A stretch of 64,000 nt of DNA from Zingiber officinale (Eukaryota; Streptophyta; Magnoliopsida; Zingiberales; Zingiberaceae): NCBI RefSeq assembly GCF_018446385.1, contig NC_056002.1, positions 6,621,474 to 6,685,473 of the forward strand, written 5' to 3'. Shown one piece after another: positions 36,399 to 47,644 of this stretch; the first letter of the stretch is position 1, and the number at the start of each line of letters is the position of its first letter. Under the pieces are notes generated by a model. That model saw only the letters and a program-made list of their open reading frames with translations, had not been told where the DNA came from and did not search any database. The translations under genes and the position numbers were made by a program.

Positions 36399-36615
36399 GG
36401 GTGCGTTTGGTATGCGTGTTTTTCATTTTCATTTTCTGAAAAACACGTATTTTCTAGAAAACAGAAAATGACTTTTTGTCATTCTCTATTTTTTTAGAAA
36501 ACGCTATCTATTTTTTTAGAAAACAGACACGAAAAACGTAAACTAAACATCATTTTTCAGAAAACGCGCGTTTTTAATAAAATGAAAATGAAAAATGCGT
36601 ATACCAAACGCACCC
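36399..36615. mobile_element. Tourist-like MITE (PIF/Harbinger type)
   Basis: 217 bp with inverted termini GGGTGCGTTTGGTATGCG / CGTATACCAAACGCACCC, extending to about 35-40 bp with an ATTTTCATTTT tract. The element is flanked on each side by TTA (36396-36398 and 36616-36618), the 3-bp target typical of PIF/Harbinger MITEs. It has no coding capacity. Confidence 0.8.
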
Positions 36616-36659
36616 TTAAATTCCTCAAATTTTTATACGGCGGTTCATTTACAACTGAA

Positions 36660-36945
36660 ATATATACTATTAATCTTCTAAGACTTTCTTAACTAGCCGC
36701 AACTAAGATTTTCTACCTAGTATCTAGTCTTCTTGGTCTTCCTACCTCTCAATCCAACTAATCTTCTAAAACTTTCTTAACTAGCCGCAACTAGGACTTC
36801 CTGTCTAGTATCTAGTCCTCCTGATCCGGACATGAGAACTCTCATTTCCTTTGTTCGAAGTCAATATTCTACTCACATGACTCGATTAAAGCGTGTTCCT
36901 TTGTTCGAGGTCAATATTCTACTCACATGGCTCGATTAAAGCATA
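36660..36945. repeat. Two neighbouring local duplications
   Basis: An ACTTTCTTAACTAGCCGCAA unit occurs at about 36680 and 36770. A TTCGA(A/G)GTCAATATTCTAC unit occurs at about 36853 and 36903. Each pair is nearly identical, pointing to recent local duplication next to the LTR insertion at 37016. Confidence 0.7.
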
Positions 36946-37254
36946 ACTCTCGTGCACAGCCAACGGTTAGACCATCTGGTAGTTCGGGATCTGATACGAA
37001 TTGTTATGACTAAAATGTAACGACCCGCCTTCTACTGGCTAAGCTGTAAGGCCGAACCGTTACATTATACTGTGCTAAGCTATATCCATGACCATCACTA
37101 AATCTAGATGCGGAAGCTGTACTAATTAAAACTTTGCTAAGCTATTATCATTTCTTTATTCTATATGTGCTAAGGGATGTAATCTAAACTATTCATGACA
37201 TATTTTACATCCCCCATGGTCAAGGAACTGAACTAAGGGTCTTCCGGCTGTTGT

Positions 37255-37590
37255 CAGGCCTCCCAATCGATCCATGGATCGATTGGAATGGTCTAATCGA
37301 TCCAGTGATCGACCCAGCATGCTACTGTATGCGGAACTTAGGTTGGATCGATCTAGTGATCGACCCAGCACGCTACTGTGCTCGGGGCAATATTCTGGAT
37401 CGATCGGCTGATCGATCCAGACTGGTCAATCGATCCAGTGATCGATCCCAGGGCTTTCTGTTCGCGACAGAAAGCATCCGGATCGATCGGCTGATCGATC
37501 CAGGAGCTTACTATTCGCAGTACGAACTTCTCAATCGATCGACCGATCGATTGAGAAGCCTCCAATCGATCGGCTGATCGATTGGGGTTT
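37255..37590. repeat. Array of paired ATCGAT palindromes with hairpin spacers in LTR F
   Basis: About a dozen ATCGAT words, mostly as facing pairs such as GATCGATCGGCTGATCGATC, are spaced by short segments that can themselves fold. One example is CTTTCTGT...ACAGAAAG around 37453-37473. The apparent open frames across it are by-products of the repeats. Confidence 0.85.
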
Positions 37591-39076
37591 CTGATTTCGT
37601 ACCAGAAGTTTGATTTCAGCACTGTTTCGTGCCTCAATCACACATACAAGTTCTAAAACAATTGGGAAACATTCTAACAACACATAACTGACATTCTAAG
37701 CAGGAACACTAACAATCTAAACAGGTCTTTCATGATTCGTAGCATTAAAATAACTGAAATGAGGAAAGTAACAACTTAATAAAATGCTGAGGTTTTAGAT
37801 TTATTTCTAGTTTCCCCAAGGTCTTTATTCCAGGTTCCATCCACACACATCTTCATCATTGCATTGACCTCCAGCCTCCGCTAGTCCATTTTTCCTTTAC
37901 CTTTATCTGCAGTATAAGGAAAATAATATCTGTAAGCTTGAGAGCTTAGTAAGAAACCATCTACCTCACTAAAACATGCATACGATGCAATTTATGTTTT
38001 TTTAATACATGTTATTTAAAATACGTACTGAAAATGCTAAGCATGGCATGGCATACAACACATAGGACTAAGAAACTGATCATGACAATAAGAGCTAATC
38101 ATAAACTATTATGTTGTATCAACAGAAACTAAACTGACACAAAGCTGAATTAAGCTAATGCTAATCTGATGTTAAAGCTGTACTGAACTCACATAACTAT
38201 TTTGTGATGTTTGAAAACTATATTCATAGGTAGATCAAAATAATAATCATGCTGCTGTTTGGGCCCGACAACTGTACTTGCTATGCGCACATCCCTAACT
38301 AGACCCGGGTTTGCAAGTCCCGAATTTAGTAGGGTTACTAGGTTATCTGAACCTAGGGACGACTGTGGGAGGCCAACCCAATGGATATCTAATCTAGTAC
38401 AGTGCCACTGAGAAAGTAAAATACTGAACATAGCTAATTATTGCTTGTCTTGCTCTTTCTATATTATCTGAACCTAGAGCTAGGTTGTCTGAACCTAGAG
38501 GCGACTGTGGGAGCCCACCCATTGGACATCTAGTCCCATAAGAGCTGTAGTAAGACTAAATAAGCTGTAAAAATGCTTCTATTGCATTTATCTAAGCTAA
38601 TAAAATGCCTAAGTTACATTTTAACTGTGCTAATAATTTAATCGAACACTTGGTATGCGCTAGTTCGCATCCTTTGTGCCGAAAGTCTACATACTACTAA
38701 ACTGAAGCATAAAATTCATACGGAAGCTACTTATACTGCAGGAGAGGGGTTTCTTACCTCCTGTTTGGATTTTCTTACAAATCTAATCGCTAGGTTTTCC
38801 GGTGGAGACGATCTTCTCGACGGTTCCCTCGCGTCTACGTGTTCCTCTCGCGAAGGGAAGCGTCCTCGTGTCGGAGTCATCGCCGGAAGGTGCTCCTAGA
38901 GCCCTTAGGCTTGGTGCGCCGAGAGAGGAAGAGGTGGCGGCGATGAGGGTTTGAGGAGAAGAAGAGTTGCGTTAAAACCCAACCCCACTTAATAATTTCC
39001 TATTTATATCAAGTGGTTAAATTCATCCAACTCAAATATAAATATAATTGTTTCCCTTTCCTTTCAGCACGGCCCT

Positions 39077-39148
39077 GCTGGGTTCAACTGGTTACTAGGG
39101 CTATCTATAAGTCGTAGGACCCAATAGATCTCGGGTTCGATTCCCGCT
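39077..39148 (+). other. tRNA-like pol III box module inside LTR F
   Basis: A box-B match GGGTTCGATTCCC (39133-39145) lies downstream of a weak box-A-like segment. It is at the same place, 120-160 bp from the LTR end, as a similar module in LTR G, and is antisense to the presumed LTR transcript. It does not fold as a complete tRNA. Confidence 0.5.
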
Positions 39149-39284
39149 TAAGCTATTTTACGTTTCTATTTATTTTTGCTACTTCCCCTACTCTAAAAAT
39201 TCTGTAAAAATATCCTAAAAATTCCAGAAAAATACTAGGATATTTCTAATAATTATTTTGAGAATTTTCGGGCGTTATATAAAA

Positions 39285-39467
39285 GAATTAGGATATCTCT
39301 ACAATGGTATGATATTATCTACTTTGAGTCTAAGCTCTCATCATTTTATTTTTAAGCTCTACCCAAAAGATCTCATACCAATAGAAATATTTTTCTCTTA
39401 TAAACCTATGATCTTCCCCATGTGTTTTCAATGTGAGACTATATTTACAACCTTGCAACCCCAACAG
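39285..39467. repeat. Fragment of an LTR-like repeat
   Basis: The segment GGTATGATATTATCTACTTT...CTTGCAACCCCAACA resembles the end region of a widespread short plant LTR family (recognition from memory, family not certain). It ends in CAACA at 39467. No 5S-rRNA-like part is present, so it is not called Cassandra. Confidence 0.35.
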
Positions 39468-39731
39468 TTCCAACAAAAGGGAAGTCAAGTCGACGCCTGA
39501 CCCCTTGGCTTCCCGGTTCCTTGGAGACATGCATCAGAACACAAGACCATTTCAGGATAAAATAACTATCGCACAAATCTCGAATTATTTTGAAAAAATG
39601 ATAATACTCACGCAAATCTTAGATTATTTTGAGAAAAAGACAACAACATGAATAAGTCTTGCATTATTTAAGGAATTATATAATGATAACGTAAAAATCA
39701 GAACAAAAGAAAAAAAAGTCTGTTGTCTCTC

Positions 39732-39739
39732 TATAAAAG
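39732..39739 (+). promoter_or_regulatory. TATA box of element D left LTR
   Basis: TATAAAAG, conserved as TATAAAAG at 61099-61106 in the right LTR. Confidence 0.6.
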
Positions 39740-40785
39740 GTAATTCTATCCAACATCCAAGGTACATACACATATCTATATACATCAAAACCCTAATATT
39801 ATTATTCCTTCATCCTCTAACTTGAGCATCAGAGTGGTTGCACCAGGAAGTCCCCTAGTTGTCATTCTAACCTCTTTTCCTCTTGTTTTGTTGTCGTCTA
39901 GGCTCACAGAACCATATCATTCTCGCTGTCTTCTAGCGATTGGCAATTAAGTTGGTAACAATGTAACAACCACCCTTTCTTACTACTACTCTCTAAGAGA
40001 GATTGTTACCTAACTATAACTTCCCTCCTAGTGGCACTGACTCTATAATTAGAGTCAGGTAGATTTTATCACAGTTCAGAGGGATTCCCACCGAAAAATT
40101 CGGCAGAGTCTCCCCTGTACCGGCGACCAAATCCATAATACATAAGATATATACGCAGCCACAGGCGGCTGGAACACATTTTATTCACAACCACGCAGTA
40201 ATAAATCAACAGGAAGAAAGAAACTACTCTAGCAATAGCAACAACTATACTACTCCAACTCATAATAAAGGAAAACTAATTACAAATGCGGAATAAACTT
40301 ATTTACAGTCTCAACCCATAATAACACTTAAAAGAGAACTAAAAGAACTAAACAGAAAAGTCTTGGCAATTTGCCAGCTCATTCTGGATCTCTCCATAGT
40401 CCAGCCACCACACACATCCATCATCACCACCACCCTATCGCCTCCCTTCATATCTTAGCTTTTCCTTTATCTGCAGTAGGAGGAAAGAAAACAAGATCTA
40501 TAAGCGAAAACGCTTAGTAAGTACTAATCTATCTCACAAAACTCGAAATGCATAAATGAAATGCATAAGTACTGAAACTGAAATACTAAAACTATTTGCA
40601 TATGCTCATGGTATACAGAAAATGAACTAGATACAAATCATACTCAGTATCAAGCAGAATAACAAGAAACTAACTATATAAACTTAAAGAAACTAACCAT
40701 TCTTATTTATTCTAAGCTTGGAACTTATTTCATTTCTTGTATCCTTGTGTTAGAAATTAATCCTTTAATTTCTATCTTTTACTTT

Positions 40786-40853
40786 CTTCTTCTTTCTTTC
40801 TTTCTTTCTTTCTTTCTTTACTTCTTTACTTTTCTTTACTTTTCTTTACTTTG
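40786..40853. repeat. CTTT/CTTTA microsatellite in LTR G
   Basis: A run of TTTC units passes into TTTACTTTTC units. Confidence 0.85.
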
Positions 40854-41119
40854 GGCCCAGGTTTAGTACCATCTCATGCGCGTTCCCTAATAGGTTGGGG
40901 TTGCGAGCCACCAATCCTAAAAGAGCAGACCTCGGTCTACCAGGGCCAAGACCTCGGAAATGGTCACCTGGATTTGTTTAACGACAAGCTCTTGGATGTC
41001 GGGTACTAGCCTCTTGCTTGACTTACTTTTTATCTTTCTTATTCTTTTATCTTCCTTATTATCTTTTATTAAAGATTGTGGGAGTCCTTTAAATATACTT
41101 AACAAGTACGGGTGTATAA

Positions 41120-41790
41120 TCAACTAACCATGCTATATAATAGAATAAAACAAGTAACTTAAAGCTTACTGATCATGCTATAAGCTAAACTAAAGAAAGC
41201 AATTTAAAGCCTTTGAATCATACGGTGAAAACATGGCAAAGGATGCTATTTTTGTGCTTCTAAACATGCTGTAAAATCAAGTATGAAATGATTCTAATCA
41301 TGCTGTAAAAACAAGTATAGAACGATACTTTAGGGCTTCTAACCCTGCTGTAAGTACATGGCAAGGATGACTACTCTAAGGCTTTTAAACATGCTGAAAA
41401 ATAGAATAAAACATGCTACTTTAATCTTCTAAACATGCTATACAAAATAGGCAAAAACATACTACTTTAAACTTTCTAATCATGCTAGAAATAAAGCAAA
41501 AGGAAGCTAACTTTGGGCTTTCTAAGTATGCTGTAATAAACAGGTATAGGATGCTACTTTAGTGACTCCATTCATGCTGTAAAAATAGGCAAGGAATGCT
41601 ACTTTAGGGCTTCTAAACCTGCTATTAAAACATGACAAAGAATACTACTTTAAGGCCTTTAAACATGCTATACAAAATAGAGCAAAAAGAAAACTAATTT
41701 GATCTTGCTAATCATGCTACAAAATGGAGCAAAAGAACGCAACTTTGAGCTCTCTAGGCATGCTGTAAAATAGAGCAAAGGATAGCAACT
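41120..41790. repeat. Tandem array of about 11 diverged 60-bp units inside LTR G
   Basis: Units share (A)CATGCTGTAAAATAG, a GCAAAGGA segment and CTACTTTAAGGCTTCTAA. They are diverged from each other and confined to the putative LTR intron. Confidence 0.8.
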
Positions 41791-42880
41791 ACCAGCTACA
41801 TTAATCCGAGATAATGCAAGCCACATAAGCTAAACTAAACCTGCCATACTTCTTCTACTTATATAGGTTATTCCTGCCACTACATCTCAACCGAAAGCCA
41901 GACCTCCTCCTATCCACGGTAACAAACATTTAAGAGCTAAACTCCTTCTACGCAATTAAACTCGAACAATAAACTGGCAATGCTTAACAGTTATGCTACC
42001 GACGGTAAGGAATAAAAAGGAAAACCCTAGCTTATAGTCCTGTTCAACAGCAAACCCAAGCAAGAAACTCTTGGCACAGCACTTAGCTTAGCAAATTGGC
42101 ACAAGAAACACCGAAAGCAAGAAAATCATACACTGAGACATTGTAAACATGTGAGTCATTTCCGTTTATGGCAGCAACCACAGAAACTACACTACCAACT
42201 AGAAATCTAACTCATCTCCTACCCGTGACCTGCCCACAAAACCATAACCTAATCCGACCAATCCCTTCTTCTCTGATTCACGGCAGCAAGCACCAGCAGC
42301 GAAATTCTGTACAGCATGCTTTAAATTCCAACATAAAGAATCTAACATCTCTAATAGGCCATTCATACAAATGGAATGGAAGGGAAACCTTAGCAATTCG
42401 GCTAGGTCCACAGAGCATGGAGAGAAAAGCCCTAGCATATGATTCCACTCGGCATAGCAAAATCCGAAAGCAAGAAAACGAAATCCAAAGATTCGGAGCA
42501 ACTCCTACCACAGATGAGTAGTACTTACCTCGTTCTTGCGCTTACAACCGAGAAGAAGAAAGGGGAAGACTTTTAGGGCTCGGCGGCTTGCAAAATTTTG
42601 GTTTCCTCTTGTACCCGTGAGCTCCTCTCCGTCGAGATAACCACCCACGGTGAAGGATGACTGGAATAAGGCTTCGCCGGCGCCGGAGACCCAAGACCTA
42701 GCTTCCTCTTGGTTTCCGCTGAGAGAGACGGCGCTGTCGCGAGGGAGAAGGGAAGAAACAATTTCGGGAGAAATTGTTTTGGGTTTTGGAAAATCAAAAC
42801 CTAATTCCCTTTCTTATACTCGGGTTATAATTATAACCATGCTTTAAATCTAATTCTCTCCATATTGGATTAAAAAAACC

Positions 42881-42958
42881 ATGTAGCTCAGCCGGTTGGG
42901 TCGGTTTTGCTTGGGTCAGTCCGACCCGAGGTCGTGGGTTCGAACCTCGTCTTCAACG
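42881..42958 (+). other. tRNA-like pol III box module inside LTR G
   Basis: A good box A (TAGCTCAGCCGG at 42884) and box B (GGTTCGAACCT, 42937-42947) are spaced as in a tRNA gene. The flanks do not pair as an acceptor stem, so it is not called a tRNA. Its position mirrors the module in LTR F. Confidence 0.6.
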
Positions 42959-43167
42959 GTTTTGTCAAAATTTCTTTCTTTTTGTAAACATACTAAACGA
43001 CCTCCAAAAATTACGTAAAAATACTCTAAAAATTTCTAAAAATCTCTAGAATATTTTAAAAGCATTTCCAAATATTTTTATAGACATTTGGAACTCGAAA
43101 TAGGAAAAATTGGGTTGTTACAAACAAAGTCAACTGACTAGTGATTTACTCATTGATGTTCGTGGGC

Positions 43168-43464
43168 AGGATCAAAATGACACCGTCTATGGGAACACTG
43201 AGTTAAAAACCTAAATAGAGACGTTAAGATGGATGATGTCGGAAGACTTAACGTCATTTTCATAGTAATAGAGGATTTCAACAAATTGGTAATAGTGATA
43301 GTACAAGTCGTGTTAAAGGGGTAGCTCTCGTATCCTCCATCAATAATCAATCCCTCAATCAAACTGTCACCCAGGTCGATTGAAGCAACATCGATGCATC
43401 AGAGGATATCTTGGCCTATGGGAACGTCGCAAATTGTTTCTCCCATACCGATCGGTAAGTCCCA
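43168..43464 (+). pseudogene. LTR end, primer site and gag start of element D
   Basis: The LTR ends AGGATCA near 43174 and is followed by TGACACCGTCTATGGGAAC (about 43178-43196), a decayed form of the TGGCGCCGTCTGTGGGAA primer site of elements A and B. The gag start (MDDVGRLNVI, ATG at 43228) matches the N-terminus of other Tat gag proteins. It is interrupted at 43465 by copia element C. Confidence 0.65.
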
Positions 43465-43844
43465 TGAGTGCAATCAACCTAGGTTTAATTGGGTACGATC
43501 ATGGTTTTAATGTATGTGTCAAAAAATTTAAGTTAGGTTTCACATTGGTTTGATATGTATGTTTGAGTCATACAAGACTTGGTAAACCACACATGAGAAA
43601 CTCGGTACGACCAAATTTGATAAGTACATCCTATGGCTCGGGTCCTTGAGATCGATGAAGGATAGTGCATCTGAGGAACTGTCGGACGAGGAGCAAAGGA
43701 GTGGGCTGAGGGAAGCGAATTTCAAGGCAATGTGAATGATGGCACGGAAAGGAGCAGTGGACCCAAGTGCATCTGAGGGACAAAGACTAAGAAAGAGGGG
43801 TTCAAGGGAAACTCCGAAGAGGATGAGTATGAGTGATTGTAATG

Positions 43845-44080
43845 GGGCAGTCGACTGATGTAAAGATCAGTTGACTAGTTGAGGATCACAAAGGCACAGA
43901 ATGTTTCTATACCCAATGGTTGTGAAAACCAATTGACTGATGGAGGTGTCAGTTGACTGGTAGAGAGTCGTTGAATAGAATCATAGATTTTGTGGAGCGT
44001 CGTTAGTTGTATCCAATGGTCACACCAGTTAAATGATGGTAATGTCAGTCGACTGGTGCAGGAAATGAGTTGACATAGGA
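43845..44080. repeat. Cluster of GTCGAC/GTTGAC palindromic words in the left LTR of C
   Basis: CAGTCGACTG, CAGTTGACTAG, CAATTGACTG, CAGTTGACTGG and CAGTCGACTGG occur within about 230 bp, separated by spacer sequence. The right LTR carries a matching set (48030-48750). Confidence 0.75.
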
Positions 44081-44289
44081 TCAACTCTTTCTTCTCTATT
44101 TAAAGGACACCTGGGATATGAAGGAGGTTACTGATTTTTGTTGAATACTTCTAAATATTTACCCTCAAGCTTCAAAGCTTGCACTCTTCTTCCTAATTTT
44201 ATTCTCCATATAAGATTTTAAAATCTTATATTCAGCGTTGATCTAGATATCCAGGTTACTGATTTTAATTCTAACAAACTACATGCTAG

Positions 44290-44480
44290 GAGACGTTCAA
44301 GGGGTAAAAGTAGAACAAGGATGACCATATGCTACAATTGCCAAGAAGAAGGGCACATGAGGGATCAATGCCCTCTCTTGAAGAAAAAGGAGGAAAAGAA
44401 GAAAGAAGAAAAGAAGAAGACAAAAGAAAAGGGAAAGAAGACTCAAAGCATAAAAGTAACATAGGAAGATCCATTCTCAT
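44290..44480 (+). pseudogene. Gag zinc-knuckle segment of element C
   Basis: Encodes CYNCQEEGHMRDQC, a complete CX2CX4HX4C RNA-binding knuckle, followed by a long lysine/glutamate-rich stretch. The frame is lost soon after, at the insert starting near 44568. Confidence 0.8.
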
Positions 44481-44567
44481 CGAAAGAAGAAGAAGAACAT
44501 CACATATCCCACTTTTCTCTAATGAGAGTTATGTTAGTGTGTGCGCTATCTGTCAAGACACTCCTTA

Positions 44568-46100
44568 TGTATTTTATGGATAATTATTTTATAAAGACAA
44601 GTATTTATTATTAATCATTTATTTTTCTGTACGTATATAATTAATGATAAAGTCCAATAAATTAATGAAGATATTAATCTAAAAATAGTCCTTAATCGAA
44701 TAGATATCTGGAGGGGATCATGGATATCTAGATCAACGCTGAGTATGACTAGGTCGAGATAGATCGAGGGATGGATATCCAAGTTGTACTTGGAAGTGCC
44801 TTGAGTTTAGAGGTACACTGGACATGACCCGCTTAAGAGGAAATCACATATTAAGCATCATTGGTCATTCCTCTTATGAATGAGTGTACCTAATTTTTTG
44901 ATTTGAGGTCTTCATTTATTCTATGCATGGAGTTATATGCTTTGACACCGTTAAAAGTAGTCTTTAATCGGATTGTGATTAATAAGATAGTTGGGTATAT
45001 GGCGAAGTGTAGAGAGAATAGTGTTGAGTCAATAGAGAATTCATCACTCTCTTGGATTAGAAGTTGACATCCCAGCCACTTGATAGAGATATTAGTGACT
45101 CAAAATCCATGGTCATGGGAGGAATGATTTATCATCAAGTGGAGTCTATTATATCTTGGAAAGCAAGTAAAATAATTAATTTGGTAATGATGCATAATGT
45201 ATCGAATTAATTGGGATGTATGCTTAGATGAAGAGATTGAATTACATAGTAATCAGTTCATGGTGGTTTATAGTTTATGACTAATATTAATTCTATCACA
45301 TTGGGTGGCTAAAAACTGTTGCTAAATGGTTATCTTAGTCTGTGTATGGATTTACACTACCTTCATATATAAAATCTAGAGGGTCGCACGCATAGCACGT
45401 AGAATGAACATTATTGATTATTTTAGTGGATACTAAAATTAATCAATTGATTATTTCAAAATAAGAATTAATTGGATTATTAATTAATACTGAAATATCG
45501 AAAGCTAGTCTAGATTAAGATCAAATATGGATTTATTTGATAAAAAGAAGAGAGAATTCGAATAGCCATAATCATGATGATTAATGGAGAATTCGAAGAG
45601 TCGTCATAATGATGATTAATGGAGAATTTGAAGAGTCATCATAATGAAGGTCATAAATGAAGAATTTATGGAGGTTATAACTCTTTATCTTCCTAATTAA
45701 TGAAAATCATAAATGATGAATTAATTGAAACCTTAACTCTTCGTATTCCTTGGAGGCTATAAGTAGTCATCCTCGAAAAGATTCAAATGACGAATTCCTT
45801 CTCTCCATTTCTCCCTCATCAACTTCTTCTTCGCTTTCTTCCATCGGAAGAGATCGGTAGTGCTTCCGAGATTTTGTCGATCCAAGAGGCTAGCACCTAA
45901 CGGATCATATCAAGTTCGTGATTTAGTGCGCATGGATACCGCTAGAGGAGTCACACGTGAGGCTATTATCTGTCTGTGATATCATTCACGCCTATCGAGG
46001 ACTCGAGGTATGTTTTTTATGTTATTTTATATAAAACTATATGTATCATGAAAAGATCCATGATTTAATATATGTCTTCCGTTGTGCTCTGAACCCAACA
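44568..46100 (+). mobile_element. Probable LTR-type insert inside element C
   Basis: About 1.5 kb of non-coding sequence separates two parts of C's gag region. It has a TG start candidate (44568 or 44577), a TATA-like GGCTATAAGTAG near 45756 and ends GAACCCAACA at 46100. It may be a solo LTR, but no matching target duplication was found. Confidence 0.4.
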
Positions 46101-46720
46101 AGTTGATGGCATTACCTCCACTTCATTAGAAAATGAAGAAAAAAATAGCTTAAGTGAAGAAGAAGGGAGCTCAAGTGAAGGGGGGAGACAAACTTTCGAT
46201 TCGAACATCTCAGTAAGTGAGGTATATAAACTTCTCACTCATACTTTAGTTAAAATTATTTCAAGTACAAATGAAGATTTGTTTAAGGCTAAAAAGAAAA
46301 ATAAATCCTTGAAAAAATGAGATTAGTATTCTAGAGGAAAAAATAGAATTCATGTCTTCTAAGGTAAATGATTCCTCTAGTATGCATACTTCTTCTAGTT
46401 CAAATGTTTCATGTTTAGAAGAAGAAAATAAGGAACTAAGGGAAAAGGTAGAATACCTTAGTAAAGTCCTTGAGAAATTTAAAATTGGCTCCAATACCTT
46501 AAACATGATCATTGAGAGCTAAAGAGTAAGTTTTAACAAAAAGGAGATAGGATACAAGAGATCAAATAATGAAAAATCTTATCATTGTCTAATTGTTAGG
46601 GAACAATCAAAGATAAAAACCGTAGATAGAAAATGAATCCCTAAGAAATATTTGGTTAATCCAATTAGAAAGAATTTTCATTGGATGCCAAAGTCAATCC
46701 TCAAGAGTTAAAGGATTTTT
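46101..46720 (+). pseudogene. Gag-linker remnant of element C
   Basis: Encodes an acidic serine/glutamate-rich stretch, then EENKELREKVEYLSKVLEKF and NTLNMIIES, followed by a tail with FHWMPKS. This order (coiled coil, LNMI segment, W-P-K motif) resembles SIRE-type copia gag. There are frame changes near 46320 and stops afterwards. Confidence 0.65.
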
Positions 46721-47644
46721 GGATAGTCAACCATAGAAGACTCAATTCAAATTCCCTATAAATGGTTGACTTAAGACCTAAGGGAAAAATTAGACTATTA
46801 CCTTTATTATGTCTCATAACAAACTTAAGTATGACTTGTTTTATGATTCTAAACATGGATATGAGATGATAGAATGATACATTTAATTCACTCATGTTTA
46901 TGACATTTTGATGAGTTATGAAATGTATCAAAATAGTTATCATTAACCAACTATGTGGAAAGTAAATATTTAATTAGACATCTTGTCCATAAATCATAGT
47001 TGGACATTTTAAATATTTTGAAAATAATTCTATGTTTTGTAAACTGAGATTTTATCTTTTAAAAAGATAATAATTCAAAATAAGGGTTTAAAGTTGATAC
47101 AAAATTGAATGGTTTCAAAAGTTTTTGAGTTTTTGTCAAAACATCAAAAATATAATAAATTTTCATAACAATATATTTTTTCTTATTAGAGAACATTAAA
47201 ATAAATATGTTTTCAAATTTTCATAATTTTCTTAAATTTTTTATGCATTTATGAAGTTAGCTTCAGAAATTAGTTTTCAGATTGGACTTGTGTTAATCGA
47301 CTGTGTCAGAGGGCAGTTGACTGGTAGCTATTTTTCCAGTATTCTATTTGTGTTTTCAGAATTTGGCTTTGATTCAAATTAAGTCAAAATTGATATCATA
47401 ATATGCATGGTTGTTGAGTGCAATCATTTTGATGGTGTCAAAGGGGAAGAATTGATAAAGTTTAAGATTAGAAACATTTATTTCTCTATATTATGGTAAG
47501 AAACTTGAAAATTAAGTGATAGGCATAAGTTAAGGGTGAGCTTAGATTTTATGCTTCATGTTTACGCTATGCTTATAATTTTCATGTTATTATTTAAATC
47601 TAACCTAAACATATTACTATATATAAAAAAAAAGGGAGAGATTG
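46721..47644. other. Non-coding interior of element C before its right LTR
   Basis: No pol domain is recognisable. A GTCGACTG-like word pair near 47297-47330 resembles those in the LTRs. Confidence 0.5.

Larger units (their letters stand above)
37016..39279 (-). mobile_element. Long solo LTR (F), intron-bearing, tRNA-like module
   Basis: 2264 bp from TGTAACGACCC to GGGCGTTATA, flanked by the 5-bp duplication TAAAA (37011-37015 and 39280-39284). One terminal CA is now TA. On the minus strand there is a TATA-like GATATAAATAGG near 39015-39004, a CT-rich leader, a donor (AG/GTAAGAA, GT at 38757) and an acceptor (TACTGCAG, AG at 37908-37907). The element shares its ends, splice sites and a tRNA-like block with the LTR at 39962-43122. 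Long LTRs with such termini occur in Tekay/Del-type chromoviruses (inference only). Confidence 0.85.
39962..43122 (-). mobile_element. Long solo LTR (G), related to F, inserted in the LTR of element D
   Basis: 3161 bp from TGTAACAACC to GGTTGTTACA with a perfect 5-bp duplication AACAA (39957-39961 and 43123-43127). On the minus strand it has a donor CGAG/GTAAGT (GT at 42528), an acceptor CTACTGCAG (AG at 40472-40471) and a TACTAAGC branch-like site near 40523. The sequences around both splice sites are among the best conserved between F and G. The intron would be 2058 nt here against 851 nt in F, the difference being largely a 60-bp tandem array. No internal coding region accompanies it. Confidence 0.87.

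Noticed and set aside
37251-37637. Repetitive open frames on both strands
   Set aside because: They are produced by the ATCGAT palindrome array, which reads open in several frames; no protein family.
39285-39467. Cassandra-type TRIM with 5S rRNA-like part
   Set aside because: The expected 5S-like promoter sequence is absent; kept only as an LTR-like fragment.
42881-42958. Possible tRNA gene
   Set aside because: Box A and box B are good but the ends do not form an acceptor stem, and the segment lies at a fixed place in a long LTR family; treated as a tRNA-like module.
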